A stretch of 64,000 bases of DNA, taken from Halictus rubicundus (lineage: Eukaryota; Arthropoda; Insecta; Hymenoptera; Halictidae). The stretch's first letter is position 1. Each line of letters starts with the position of its first letter. The notes under the pieces were generated by a model. The model had not been told where the DNA came from. It did not search any database and worked only from the letters and a program-made list of their open reading frames with translations. A program made the translations under genes and the position numbers. The stretch is from positions 558,001 to 622,000 of the forward strand of contig NW_027488594.1 in assembly GCF_050948215.1 (NCBI RefSeq), given 5' to 3'. Of the stretch, positions 1 through 13,100 are shown one piece after another.

Positions 1-468
1 GATAGAGGATAGGATTGAATAGAGGATAGGATAGGGTAGAGGATAGGATAGGATGGAGGATAGGATAGGATAGAGTATAGGATTGGATAGAGGATAGGAT
101 AGGATAGATGGTAGGATACGATAGAGGATAGGATACGATAGAGGATAGAATAGGATAGAGGATCGGATAGGATAAAGGATAGGATACGATAGAGGATATA
201 ATTGGATAGAGGATAGGATAGGGTAGAGGATAGGATAGGATAAAGGATAGGATACGATAAAGGATAGGATACGATAGAGGATAGGATTGGATAAAGGATA
301 GGATGGGATAGAGGATAGGATAGGATAGAGGATAGGATAGGATAGAGGATAGGATAGGATAGAGGATAGCATAGGATAGAGGAATAGGATAGGATAGAGT
401 ATAGGATTGAATAGAGGATAGGATAGGGTAGAGGATAGGATAGGATGGAGGATAGGATAGGATAGAGT

Positions 469-854
469 ATAGGATTGGATAGAGGATAGGATAGGATAGA
501 GGATAGGATACGATAGAGGATAGGGTGGGATAGAGGATAGGATAGGATAGATGGTAGGATACGATAGAGGATAGGATAGGATAGATGGTAGGATACGATA
601 GAGGATAGGATACGATAGAGGATAGAATAGGATAGAGGATCGGATAGGATAAAGGATAGGATACGATAAAGGATAGGATACGATAGAGGATAGGATTGGA
701 TAAAGGATAGGATGGGATAGAGGATAGGATAGGATAGAGGATAGGATAGGATAGAGGATAGGATAGGATAGAGGATAGCATAGGATAGAGGAATAGGATA
801 GGATAGAGTATAGGATTGGATAGAGGATAGGATAGGATGGAGGATAGGATAGGA
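469..854 (+). repeat. Intra-block duplicated segment, copy 1 (partner at 2163-2550)
   Basis: Diagnostic units recur at a constant offset of 1696 bp. AGGATTGG at 471 matches 2167, the GATAGGGTGGG unit near 521 matches 2217, and the C of GCATAGG at 779 matches 2475. Similarity stops at about 855/2551, where copy 1 continues with GATGTAGG and copy 2 with the plain 17-mer. The constant offset across several rare variants shows segmental copying rather than independent mutation. Confidence 0.85.
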
Positions 855-1172
855 TGTAGGATACGATAGGATAGAGGATTTTATAGGATATAGGATAGGA
901 TAGGATAGAGGATAGGGTACGATAGAGGAGGGGATTGGATAGAGGATAGGATATAGGATAGGATAGAGGAGTGGATAGGATAGAGGATAGGATAGGATAG
1001 ATGGTAGGATAGGACAGAGGATAGGATAGGATAGATGATAGGATAGGATAGAGGATAGGAAAGGATAGAGGATGGGATTGGATAGAGTGTACAATAGGAT
1101 ACAGGATAGGATTGCATAGGGGATAGGATGAGACAGAGGATAGGATAGGATAGAGGATAGGATTGGATAGAG

Positions 1173-1276
1173 GATTAGGATATTACAGATGGTAGGATAC
1201 GGTAGAGGATAGGATAGGATAGAGGATTAGGATATTACAGATGGTAGGATACGGTAGAGGATAGGATAGGATAGAG
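1173..1276 (+). repeat. 52-bp tandem duplication of a rare GATTAGGATATTAC unit
   Basis: GATTAGGATATTACAG begins at 1173 and again at 1225, each followed by ATGGTAGGATACGGTAG and plain units. The period is 52 bp, three 17-mers plus one base. The same doublet is present in the copy near 4754-4857. The related blocks at 9.4, 14.95 and 20.47 kb have only one copy, so the doublet separates block lineages V1/V2 from V3-V5. Confidence 0.85.
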
Positions 1277-2162
1277 GATAGTATAGGATAGAGGATAGGA
1301 TAGGATAGAGGATAGGATAGGATAGAGGATAGCATAGGATAGAGGAACAGGATAGGATAGAGTATAGGATTGGATAGAGGATAGGATAGGATAGAGGATA
1401 GGATAGGATAGAGGATAGGATGGGATAGAGGATAGGATAGGATAGATGGTAGGATACGATAGAGGATAGGATACGATAGAGGATAGAATAGGATAGAGGA
1501 TCGGATAGGATAGAGGATAGGACAGGATAGAGGATAGGATAGGATACAGGATATTATACGATACAGGATAGGATAGGATAGAGAATAGGACAAGATAGAG
1601 GATAGGATGGGATAGAGGATAGGACAGGATATAGGATAGGATAGGATAGAGGATATGATAGGACAGAGGGTAGGATAGGATAGAGTATGCGATAGGATTG
1701 AGGAGAGGATAGGATTGAGGATGCGATAGGATAGAGGATACGATAGGATAGAGGATAGGATAGCATAGAGGATTGGATAGGATACAGGATAGGCTAGAGG
1801 ATAGGACAGGATGGAGGATAGGATAGAGGATTTGATAGGATAGAGGACATTATAGAACAGAGGATTGGATAGGATAGAGGATAGGATAGGATAGAGGATA
1901 GGATAGGATAAAGGATAGGATAGGATAGAGGATAGGATAGGATGGAGGATAGGATAGGATCGAGGATAGGATAGGATAGAGGATAGGATAGGATAGAGGA
2001 TTTTATAGGATATAGGATAGGATAGGATAGAGGATAGGATACTATAGCGGACAGGATAGGATAGAGGATAGGATAGAGAATAGGACAAGATAGAGGATAG
2101 GATAGGATAGAGGATAGGATAGTATAGAGGATAGGATAGGATGGAGGATATTATAGGATACA

Positions 2163-2550
2163 GGATAGGATTGGATAGAGGATAGGATAGGATAGAGGAT
2201 AGGATACGATAGAGGATAGGGTGGGATAGTGGATAGGATAGGATAGATGGTAGGATACGATAGAGGATAGGATAGGATAGATGGTAGGATACGATAGAGG
2301 ATAGGATACGATAGAGGATAGAATAGGATAGAGGATCGGATAGGATAAAGGATAGGATACGATAAAGGATAGGATACGATAGAGGATAGGATTGGATAAA
2401 GGATAGGATGGGATAGAGGATAGGATAGGATAGAGGATAGGATAGGATAGAGGATAGGATAGGATAGAGGATAGCATAGGATAGAGGAATAGGATAGGAT
2501 AGAGTATAGGATTGGATAGAGGATAGGATAGGATGGAGGATAGGATAGGA
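2163..2550 (+). repeat. Intra-block duplicated segment, copy 2
   Basis: This is the partner of 469-854 at an offset of 1696 bp. One visible difference is GATAGTGG near 2226, where copy 1 has GATAGAGG. Its right end is the junction with the homogeneous stretch that starts near 2551. Confidence 0.83.
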
Positions 2551-3941
2551 TAGAGGATGGGATAGGATAGAGGATAGGATAGGATAGAGGATAGGATAGG
2601 ATAGAGGATAGGATAGGATAGAGGATAGGATAGGATAGAGGATAGGATAGGATAGAGGATAGGATAGGATAGAGGATAGGATAGGATAGAGGATACGATA
2701 TAGGATTTAATAGGATAGAGGATAGGATAGGATAGAGGATAGGATACGATAGAGGATAGGATAGGATAGAGGATAGGATAGGATAGAGGATAGGATAGGA
2801 TAGAGGATAGGATAGGATAGAGGATGGGATAGGATAGAGGATAGGATAGGATAGAGGATAGGATAGGATAGAGGATAGGATAGGATAGAGGATAGGATAG
2901 GATAGAGGATAGGATAGGATAGAGGATAGGATAGGATAGAGGATAGGATAGGATAGAGGATACGATATAGGATTTAATAGGATAGAGGATAGGATAGGAT
3001 AGAGGATAGGATACGATAGAGGATAGGATAGGATAGAGGATAGGATAGGATAGAGGATAGGATAGGATAGAGGATAGGATAGGATAGAGGATAGGATAGG
3101 ATAGAGGATAGGATAGGATAGAGGATAGGATAGGATAGAGGATAGGATAGGATAGAGGATAGGATAGGATAGAGGATAGGATAGGATAGAGAATAGGATA
3201 GGATAGAGGATAGGATAGGATAGAGGATAGGATAGGATAGAGGATAGGATAGGATAGAGGATAGGATAGGATAGAGGATGGGATAGGATAGAGGATAGGA
3301 TAGGATAGAGGATAGGATAGGATAGAGGATAGGATAGGATAGAGGATAGGATAGGATAGAGGATAGGATAGGATAGAGGATAGGATAGGATAGAGGATAG
3401 GATAGGATAGAGGATACGATATAGGATTTAATAGGATAGAGGATAGGATAGGATAGAGGATAGGATACGATAGAGGATAGGATAGGATAGAGGATAGGAT
3501 AGGATAGAGGATAGGATAGGATAGAGGATAGGATAGGATAGAGGATAGGATAGGATAGAGGATAGGATAGGATAGAGGATAGGATAGGATAGAGGATAGG
3601 ATAGGATAGAGGATAGGATAGGATAGGATAGGATAGAGGATAGGATAGGATAGAGGATAGGATACGATAGAGGATAAGGATAGGATAGAGGATAGGATAG
3701 GATAGAGGATAGGATATGATAGAGGATAGGATAGGATAGAGGATAGGATAGGATAGAGGATAGGATAGGATAGAGGATAGGATAGGATAGAGGATAGGAT
3801 AGGATAGAGGATAGGATAGGATAGAGAATAGGATAGGATAGAAGATAGGATAGGATAGAGGATAGGATAGGATAGAGGATAGGATAGGATAGAGGATAGG
3901 ATAGGATAGAGGATAGGATAGGATAGAGGATAGGATAGGAT
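2551..3941 (+). repeat. Homogeneous 17-mer stretch with sparse TTTAAT elements
   Basis: These are long runs of near-perfect consensus units. The only regular interruptions are the GATACGATATAGG plus TTTAAT element near 2706, 2957 and 3427 and a few GATGGG, GAGAATAGG and GATAAGG units. It sits between two variant-rich blocks and contains no other feature. The low divergence suggests recent local amplification compared with its neighbours. Confidence 0.8.
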
Positions 3942-5103
3942 AGAGGATAGCATAGGATAGAGGAATAGGATAGGATAGAGTATAGGATTGAATAGAGGAT
4001 AGGATAGGGTAGAGGATAGGATAGGATGGAGGATAGGATAGGATAGAGTATAGGATTGGATAGAGGATAGGATAGGATAGAGGATAGGATACGATAGAGG
4101 ATAGGGTGGGATAGAGGATAGGATAGGATAGATGGTAGGATACGATAGAGGATAGGATAGGATAGATGGTAGGATACGATAGAGGATAGGATACGATAGA
4201 GGATAGAATAGGATAGAGGATCGGATAGGATAAAGGATAGGATACGATAAAGGATAGGATACGATAGAGGATAGGATTGGATAAAGGATAGGATGGGATA
4301 GAGGATAGGATAGGATAGAGGATAGGATAGGATAGAGGATAGGATAGGATAGAGGATAGCATAGGATAGAGGAATAGGATAGGATAGAGTATAGGATTGG
4401 ATAGAGGATAGGATAGGATGGAGGATAGGATAGGATGTAGGATACGATAGGATAGAGGATTTTATAGGATATAGGATAGGATAGGATAGAGGATAGGGTA
4501 CGATAGAGGAGGGGATTGGATAGAGGATAGGATATAGGATAGGATAGAGGAGTGGATAGGATAGAGGATAGGATAGGATAGATGGTAGGATAGGACAGAG
4601 GATAGGATAGGATAGATGATAGGATAGGATAGAGGATAGGAAAGGATAGAGGATGGGATTGGATAGAGTGTACAATAGGATACAGGATAGGATTGCATAG
4701 GGGATAGGATGAGACAGAGGATAGGATAGGATAGAGGATAGGATTGGATAGAGGATTAGGATATTACAGATGGTAGGATACGGTAGAGGATAGGATAGGA
4801 TAGAGGATTAGGATATTACAGATGGTAGGATACGGTAGAGGATAGGATAGGATAGAGGATAGTATAGGATAGAGGATAGGATAGGATAGAGGATAGGATA
4901 GGATAGAGGATAGCATAGGATAGAGGAACAGGATAGGATAGAGTATAGGATTGGATAGAGGATAGGATAGGATAGAGGATAGGATAGGATAGAGGATAGG
5001 ATGGGATAGAGGATAGGATAGGATAGATGGTAGGATACGATAGAGGATAGGATACGATAGAGGATAGAATAGGATAGAGGATCGGATAGGATAGAGGATA
5101 GGA
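3942..5103 (+). repeat. Variant-rich satellite block V2, copy of about 361-1522
   Basis: The rare units of V1 recur here at a constant offset of 3581 bp: GCATAGG plus GAGGAATAGG at 3951 (370), the 78-codon - strand open frame at 4462 (881), GTGTACAATAGG at 4668 (1087), and the 52-bp doublet near 4754. The match ends at about 5104 (1523), where V1 has GGACAGG and this copy has the plain unit. I saw no indel within about 1.16 kb, so this looks like a single segmental duplication. Confidence 0.9.
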
Positions 5104-6689
5104 TAGGATAGAGGATAGGATAGGATAGAGGATAGGATAGGATAGAGGATAATATAGGATAGAGGATAGGATAGGATAGAGGATAGGATAGGATAGAGGA
5201 TAGGATACGATAGAGGATAGGATACGATAGAGGATAGGATAGGATAGAGGATCCGATATAGGATTTAATAGGATAGAGGATAGGATACGATAAAGGATAG
5301 GATAGGATAGAGGATAGGATAGGATAGAGAATAGGATATAGGATTGGATAGGATAGCGGATAGGATAGGATAGAGGATTGGATAGGATAGAGGATAGGAT
5401 ACGATAGAGGATAAGGATAGGATAGAGGATAGGATAGGATAGAGGATAGGATATGATAGAGGATACGATAGAGGATAGGATACGATAGAGGATAGGATAG
5501 GATAGAGGATAGGATAGGATAGAGAATAGGATACGATAGAGGATAGGATAGGATAGAGGATAGGATAGGATAGAGGATGGGATAGGATAGAGGATAATAT
5601 AGGATAGAGGATAGGATAGGATAGAGGATAGGATACGATAGAGGATAGGATAGGATAGAGGATACGATATAGGATTTAATAGGATAGAGGATAGGATACG
5701 ATAAAGGATAGGATAGGATAGAGGATAGGATAGAGGATAGGATATAGGATTGGATAGGATAGCGGATAGGATAGGATAGGGGATTGGATAGGATAGAGAA
5801 TAGGATATAGGATTGGATAGGATAGAGGATAGAATAGGATAGAGGATAGGATAGGATAGAGGATAGGATAGGATAGAGGATAGGATAGGATAGAGGATAG
5901 GATAGGATAGAGGATAGGATAGGATAGAGGATAGGATAGGATAGAGGATAGGATAGGATAGAGGATAGGATAGGATAGAGGATACGATATAGGATTTAAT
6001 AGGATAGAGGATAGGATACGATAGAGGATACGATAGGATAGAGGATAGGATAGGATAGAGGATAGGATAGGATAGAGGAAAGGATAGGATAGAGGATAGG
6101 ATAGGATAGAGGATAGGATAGGATAGAGGATGGGATATGATAGAGGATAATATAGGATAGAGGATAGGATAGGATATAGGATAGGATAGGATAGAGGATA
6201 GGATAGGATAGAGGATAGGATAGGATAGAGGATAGGATAGGATAGAGGATAGGATAGGATAGAGGATAGGATAGGATAGAGGATAGGATAGGATAGAGGA
6301 TAGGATAGGATAGAGGATAGGATAGGATAGAGGATAGGATAGGATAGAGGATACGATATAGGATTTAATAGGATAGAGGATAGGATAGGATAGAGGATAG
6401 AATAGGATAGAGGATAGGATAGGATAGAGGATAGGATAGGATAGAGGATAGGATAGGATAGAGGATAGGATAGGATAGAGGATAGGATAGGATAGAGGAT
6501 AGGATAGGATAGAGGATAGGATAGGATAGAGGATACGATATAGGATTTAATAGGATAGAGGATAGGATAGGATAGAGGATAGGATAGGATAGAGGATAGG
6601 ATAGGATAGAGGATAGGATAGGATAGAGGATAGGATAGGATAGAGGATAGGATACAATAGAGGGTAGGATAGGGTAGAGGATAGGATAG

Positions 6690-7000
6690 GATAGAGGATA
6701 GGATATGATAGAGGATACGATAGAGGATAGGATACGATAGAGGATAGGATAGGATAGAGGATAGGATAGGATAGAGAATAGGATACGATAGAGGATAGGA
6801 TAGGATAGAGGATAGGATAGGATAGAGGATAGGATAGGATAGAGGATAGGATAGGATAGTGGATAGGTTAGAATGGAGGATAGGATGGGATATAGGATAG
6901 CATAGGATAGAGGAATAGGATAGGATAGAGGATAGGATACGATAGAGGATGGGATAGGATAGAGGATAGGATACGATAGAGGATAGGATAGGATAGAGGA
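6690..7000 (+). repeat. Duplicated segment, copy 1 (offset 1137 bp, partner near 7827-8120)
   Basis: ATATGATAG at 6703 matches 7840, and the rare GTGGATAGGTTAGAATGG at 6859 matches 7996, both at an offset of 1137 bp. Copy 2 differs by a GAGGAAAGG unit near 7897. The edges were placed by eye. Confidence 0.7.
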
Positions 7001-7826
7001 TCCGATATAGGATTTAATAGGATAGAGGATAGGATACGATAAAGGATAGGATAGGATAGAGGATAGGATAGGATAGAGAATAGGATATAGGATTGGATAG
7101 GATAGCGGATAGGATAGGATAGAGGATTGGATAGGATAGGGGATAGGATAGGATAGAGGATTGGATAGGATAGGGGATAGGATACGATAGAGGATAGGAT
7201 AGGATAGAGAATAGGATATAGGATTGGATAGGATAGAGGATAGAATAGGATAGAGGATAGGATAGGATAGAGGATAGGATATGATACAGGATAGGATAGG
7301 ATATAGGATAGGATAGGATAGAGGATAGGATAGGATACAGGATAGGATAGGATAGAGAATAGGATATGATAGAGGATAGGATAGGATAGAGGATAGGATA
7401 GGATAGAGAATAGGATGGGATAGAGGATAGGATAGGATAGAGGATAGGATAGGATAGAGGATAGGATAGGATAGAGGATGGGATAGGATAGAGGATAGGA
7501 TAGGATAGAGGATAGGATAGGATAGAGGATAGGATAGGATAGGATAGGATAGGATAGAGGATAGGACAGGATAGAGGATAGGATATGATAGAGGATAAGG
7601 ATAGGATAGAGGATAGGATAGGATAGAGGATAGGATATGATAGAGGATAGGATAGGATAGAGGATAGGATAGGATAGAGGATAGGATAGGATAGAGGATA
7701 GGATAGGATAGAGGATAGGATAGGATAGAGGATAGGATAGGATAGAGGATAGGATAGGATAGAGGATAGGATAGGATAGAGGATAGGATACGATAGAGGA
7801 TAAGGATAGGATAGAGGATAGGATAG

Positions 7827-8120
7827 GATAGAGGATAGGATATGATAGAGGATACGATAGAGGATAGGATACGATAGAGGATAGGATAGGATAGAGGAAA
7901 GGATAGGATAGAGAATAGGATACGATAGAGGATAGGATAGGATAGAGGATAGGATAGGATAGAGGATAGGATAGGATAGAGGATAGGATAGGATAGTGGA
8001 TAGGTTAGAATGGAGGATAGGATGGGATATAGGATAGCATAGGATAGAGGAATAGGATAGGATAGAGGATAGGATACGATAGAGGATGGGATAGGATAGA
8101 GGATAGGATAGGATACAGGA
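7827..8120 (+). repeat. Duplicated segment, copy 2 (partner near 6690-7000)
   Basis: This carries the same rare string as the upstream copy and leads directly into variant block V3. It places GCATAGG plus GAGGAATAGG, otherwise typical of class V, at the class H/V border. Confidence 0.68.
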
Positions 8121-8134
8121 TAGGATACGATAGA

Positions 8135-10170
8135 GGATGGGATAAAATGGTGGATATAATGGAATAGAGGACAGGATGGGATAGAGGATAGGATAGGATA
8201 GATGGTAGGATACGATAGAGGATAGGATACGATAGAGGATAGAATAGGATAGAGGATCGGATAGGATAAAGGATAGGATACGATAGAGGATAGGATTGAA
8301 TAGAGGATAGGATAGGGTAGAGGATAGGATAGGATGGAGGATAGGATATGATAGAGTATAGGATTGGATAGAGGATAGGATAGGATAGATGGTAGGATAC
8401 GATAGAGGATAGGATACGATAGAGGATAGAATAGGATAGAGGATCGGATAGGATAAAGGATAGGATACGATAGAGGATATAATTGGATAGAGGATAGGAT
8501 AGGGTAGAGGATAGGATAGGATAAAGGATAGGATACGATAAAGGATAGGATACGATAGAGGATAGGATTGGATAAAGGATAGGATGGGATAGAGGATAGG
8601 ATAGGATAGAGGATAGGATAGGATAGAGGATAGGATAGGATAGAGGATAGCATAGGATAGAGGAATAGGATAGGATAGAGTATAGGATTGAATAGAGGAT
8701 AGGATAGGGTAGAGGATAGGATAGGATGGAGGATAGGATAGGATAGAGTATAGGATTGGATAGAGGATAGGATAGGATAGAGGATAGGATACGATAGAGG
8801 ATAGGGTGGGATAGAGGATAGGATAGGATAGATGGTAGGATACGATAGAGGATAGGATAGGATAGATGGTAGGATACGATAGAGGATAGGATACGATAGA
8901 GGATAGAATAGGATAGAGGATCGGATAGGATAAAGGATAGGATACGATAAAGGATAGGATACGATAGAGGATAGGATTGGATAAAGGATAGGATGGGATA
9001 GAGGATAGGATAGGATAGAGGATAGGATAGGATAGAGGATAGGATAGGATAGAGGATAGCATAGGATAGAGGAATAGGATAGGATAGAGTATAGGATTGG
9101 ATAGAGGATAGGATAGGATGGAGGATAGGATAGGATGTAGGATACGATAGGATAGAGGATTTTATAGGATATAGGATAGGATAGGATAGAGGATAGGATA
9201 GGATAGATGGTAGGATAGGACAGAGGATAGGATAGGATAGATGATAGGATAGGATAGAGGATAGGAAAGGATAGAGGATAGGATTGGATAGAGTGTACAA
9301 TAGGATACAGGATAGGATTGCATAGAGGATAGGATGAGACAGAGGATAGGATAGGATAGAGGATAGGATTGGATAGAGGATTAGGATATTACAGATGGTA
9401 GGATACGGTAGAGGATAGGATAGGATAGAGGATAGTATAGGATAGAGGATAGGATAGGATAGAGGATAGGATAGGATAGAGGATAGCATAGGATAGAGGA
9501 ACAGGATAGGATAGAGTATAGGATTGGATAGAGGATAGGATAGGATAGAGGATAGGATAGGATAGAGGATAGGATGGGATAGAGGATAGGATAGGATAGA
9601 GGATAGGATAGGATAGAGAATAGCATAGGATAGAGGAACAGGATAGGATAGAGTATAGGATTGGATAGAGGATAGGATAGGGTAGAGGATAGGATAGGAT
9701 AGAGGATAGGATGGGATAGAGGATAGGATAGGATAGATGGTAGGATACGATAGAGGATAGGATACGATAGAGGATAGAATAGGATAGAGGATCGGATAGG
9801 ATAGAGGATAGGACAGGATAGAGGATAGGATAGGATACAGGATATTATACGATACAGGATAGGATAGGATAGAGAATAGGACAAGATAGAGGATAGGATG
9901 GGATAGAGGATAGGACAGGATAGAGGATAGGATAGGATAGAGGATATGATAGGACAGAGGGTAGGATAGGATAGAGTATGCGATAGGATTGAGGATAGGA
10001 TAGGATTGAGGATGCGATAGGATAGAGGATACGATAGGATAGAGGATAGGATAGCATAGAGGATTGGATAGGACACAGGATAGGATTGAGGATAGGACAG
10101 GATGGAGGATAGGATAGAGGATTTGATAGGATAGAGGACATTATAGAACAGAGGATTGGATAGGATAGAG
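8135..10170 (+). repeat. Variant-rich satellite block V3
   Basis: The block opens with unusually diverged units (GATAAAATGG, GGATATAATGG) near 8141-8165. From 8282 it repeats window positions 1-916 at an offset of 8281. A 75-bp loss follows relative to V1 (offset falls to 8206), and only one copy of the 52-bp unit is present (offset 8154). The marker GTGTACAATAGG lies at 9293. The block ends with GGACATTATAG near 10136. It is the parent-type block for those at 14.2 and 19.7 kb. Confidence 0.85.
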
Positions 10171-13100
10171 GATAGGATAGGATAGAGGATAGGATAGGAT
10201 AGAGGATAGGATAGGATAGAGGATAGGATAGGATAGAGGATAGGATACGATACAGGATAGGATAGGATAGAGGATCCGATATAGGATTTAATAGGATAGA
10301 GGATAGGATACGATAAAGGATAGGATAGGATAGAGGATAGGATAGGATAGAGAATAGGATATAGGATTGGATAGGATAGCGGATAGGATAGGATAGAGGA
10401 TTGGATAGGATAGGGGATAGGATACGATAGAGGATAGGATAGGATAGAGAATAGGATATAGGATTGGATAGGATAGAGGATAGAATAGGATAGAGGATAG
10501 GATAGGATAGAGGATAGGATATGATACAGGATAGGATAGGATATAGGATAGGATAGGATAGAGGATAGGATAGGATACAGGATAGGATAGGATAGAGGAT
10601 AGGATATGATAGAGGATAGGATAGGATAGAGGATAGGATAGGATAGAGAATAGGATGGGATAGAGGATAGGATAGGATAGAGGATAGGATAGGATAGAGG
10701 ATAGGATAGGATAGAGGATGGGATAGGATAGAGGATAGGATAGGATAGAGGATAGGATAGGATAGAGGATAGGATAGGATAGGATAGGATAGAGGATAGG
10801 ACAGGATAGAGGATAGGATATGATAGAGGATAAGGATAGGATAGAGGATAGGATAGGATAGAGGATAGGATATGATAGAGGATAGGATAGGATAGAGGAT
10901 AGGATAGGATAGAGGATAGGATAGGATAGAGGATAGGATAGAGGATAGGATAGGATAGAGGATAGGATAGGATAGAGGATAGGATATAGGATTGGATAGG
11001 ATAGCGGATAGGATAGGATAGGGGATTGGATAGGATAGAGAATAGGATATAGGATTGGATAGGATAGAGGATAGAATAGGATAGAGGATAGGATGGGATA
11101 GAGGATAGGATAGGATAGAGGATAGGATAAGATAGAGGATAGGATACGATAGAGGATGGGATAGGATAGAGGATAGGATAGGATAGAGGATAGGATAGGA
11201 TAGAGGATAGGATAGGATAGAGGATAGGATAGGATAGAGGATGGGATAGGATAGAGAATAGGATAGGATAGAAGATAGGATAGGATAGAGGATAGGATAG
11301 GATAGAGGATAGGATAGGATAGAGAATAGGATAGGATAGAGGATAATATAGGATAGAGGATAGGATAGGATAGAGGATAGGATAGGATAGAGGATAGGAT
11401 ACGATAGAGGATAGGATACGATAGAGGATAGGATAGGATAGAGGATCCGATATAGGATTTAATAGGATAGAGGATAGGATACGATAAAGGATAGGATAGG
11501 ATAGAGGATAGGATAGGATAGAGAATAGGATATAGGATTGGATAGGATAGCGGATAGGATAGGATAGAGGATTGGATAGGATAGAGGATAGGATACGATA
11601 GAGGATAAGGATAGGATAGAGGATAGGATAGGATAGAGGATAGGATATGATACAGGATACGATAGAGGATAGGATACGATAGAGGATAGGATAGGATAGA
11701 GGATAGGATAGGATAGAGAATAGGATACGATAGAGGATAGGATAGGATAGAGGATAGGATAGGATAGAGGATGGGATAGGATAGAGGATAATATAGGATA
11801 GAGGATAGGATAGGATAGAGGATAGGATACGATAGAGGATAGGATAGGATAGAGGATACGATATAGGATTTAATAGGATAGAGGATAGGATACGATAAAG
11901 GATAGGATAGGATAGAGGATAGGATAGAGGATAGGATATAGGATTGGATAGGATAGCGGATAGGATAGGATAGGGGATTGGATAGGATAGAGAATAGGAT
12001 ATAGGATTGGATAGGATAGAGGATAGAATAGGATAGAGGATAGGATAGGATAGAGGTTAGGATAGGATAGAGGATAGGATAGGATAGATGATAGGATAGG
12101 ATAGAGGATAGGATAGGATAGAGGATAGGATAGGATTGAGGATAGGATAGGATAGAGGATAGGATAGGATAGAGGATACGATATAGGATTTAATAGGATA
12201 GAGGATAGGATACGATAGAGGATACGATAGGATAGAGGATAGGATAGGATAGAGGATAGGATAGGATAGAGGAAAGGATAGGATAGAGGATAGGATAGGA
12301 TAGAGGATAGGATAGGATAGAGGATGGGATATGATAGAGGATAATATAGGATAGAGGATAGGATAGGATATAGGATAGGATAGGATAGAGGATAGGATAG
12401 GATAGAGGATAGGATAGGATAGAGGATAGGATAGGATAGAGGATAGGATAGGATAGAGGATAGGATAGGATAGAGGGTAGGATAGGATAGAGGATAGGAT
12501 ACGATAGAGGATAAGGATAGGATAGAGGATAGGATAGGATAGAGGATAGGATATGATAGAGGATAGGATAGGATAGAGGATAGGATAGGATAGAGGATGG
12601 GATAGGATAGAGGATAATATAGGATAGAGGATAGGATAGGATAGAGGATAGGATACGATAGAGGATAGGATAGGATAGAGGATACGATATAGGATTTAAT
12701 AGGATAGAGGATAGGATACGATAAAGGATAGGATAGGATAGAGGATAGGATAGAGGATAGGATATAGGATTGGATAGGATAGCGGATAGGATAGGATAGG
12801 GGATTGGATAGGATAGAGAATAGGATATAGGATTGGATAGGATAGAGGATAGAATAGGATAGAGGATAGGATAGGATAGAGGTTAGGATAGGATAGAGGA
12901 TAGGATAGGATAGAGGATAGGATAGGATAGAGGATAGGATAGGATAGATGATAGGATAGGATAGAGGATAGGATAGGATAGAGGATAGGATAGGATAGAG
13001 GATACGATATAGGATTTAATAGGATAGAGGATAGGATACGATAGAGGATACGATAGGATAGAGGATAGGATAGGATAGAGGATAGGATAGGATAGAGGAA

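Larger units (their letters stand above)
1..2550. repeat. Variant-rich satellite block V1
   Basis: This is the most diverged part of the array, still based on the 17-mer but with many rare units. Markers include GATTGAATAG near 14 and 407, GATCGG near 171 and 638, GATGG units, GAGGAATAGG, GTGTACAATAGG at 1087, GATTAGGATATTAC at 1173 and 1225, and GGACATTATAG near 1845. The TTTAAT element that marks the rest of the array is absent. Positions 1-916 reappear at 8282-9197, about 361-1522 reappear at 3942-5103, and 469-854 reappear at 2163-2550 inside the block itself. The variety of units suggests old or edge-of-array sequence that has been copied in large pieces. Confidence 0.85.
5104..8134 (+). 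repeat. Class H stretch with TTTAAT cassettes
   Basis: The 17-mer array is phased by TTTAAT elements near 5262, 5994, 6362, 6546 and 7011, among others. Downstream linked variants are GATAAAGG, ATATAGGATTGG and TAGCGG. The GGATCC form of the element occurs at about 5250 and 6999. Near 6859 and 7996 a rare string (GTGGATAGGTTAGAATGG) recurs at an offset of 1137 bp. No gene or unrelated sequence is visible. Confidence 0.8.

Noticed and set aside
881..1117. Small - strand frame of 78 codons, present identically at 4462-4698, as a conserved small gene
   Set aside because: Its identity is explained by the segmental copy of about 361-1522 at 3942-5103. The peptide is the usual repeat peptide with substitutions.
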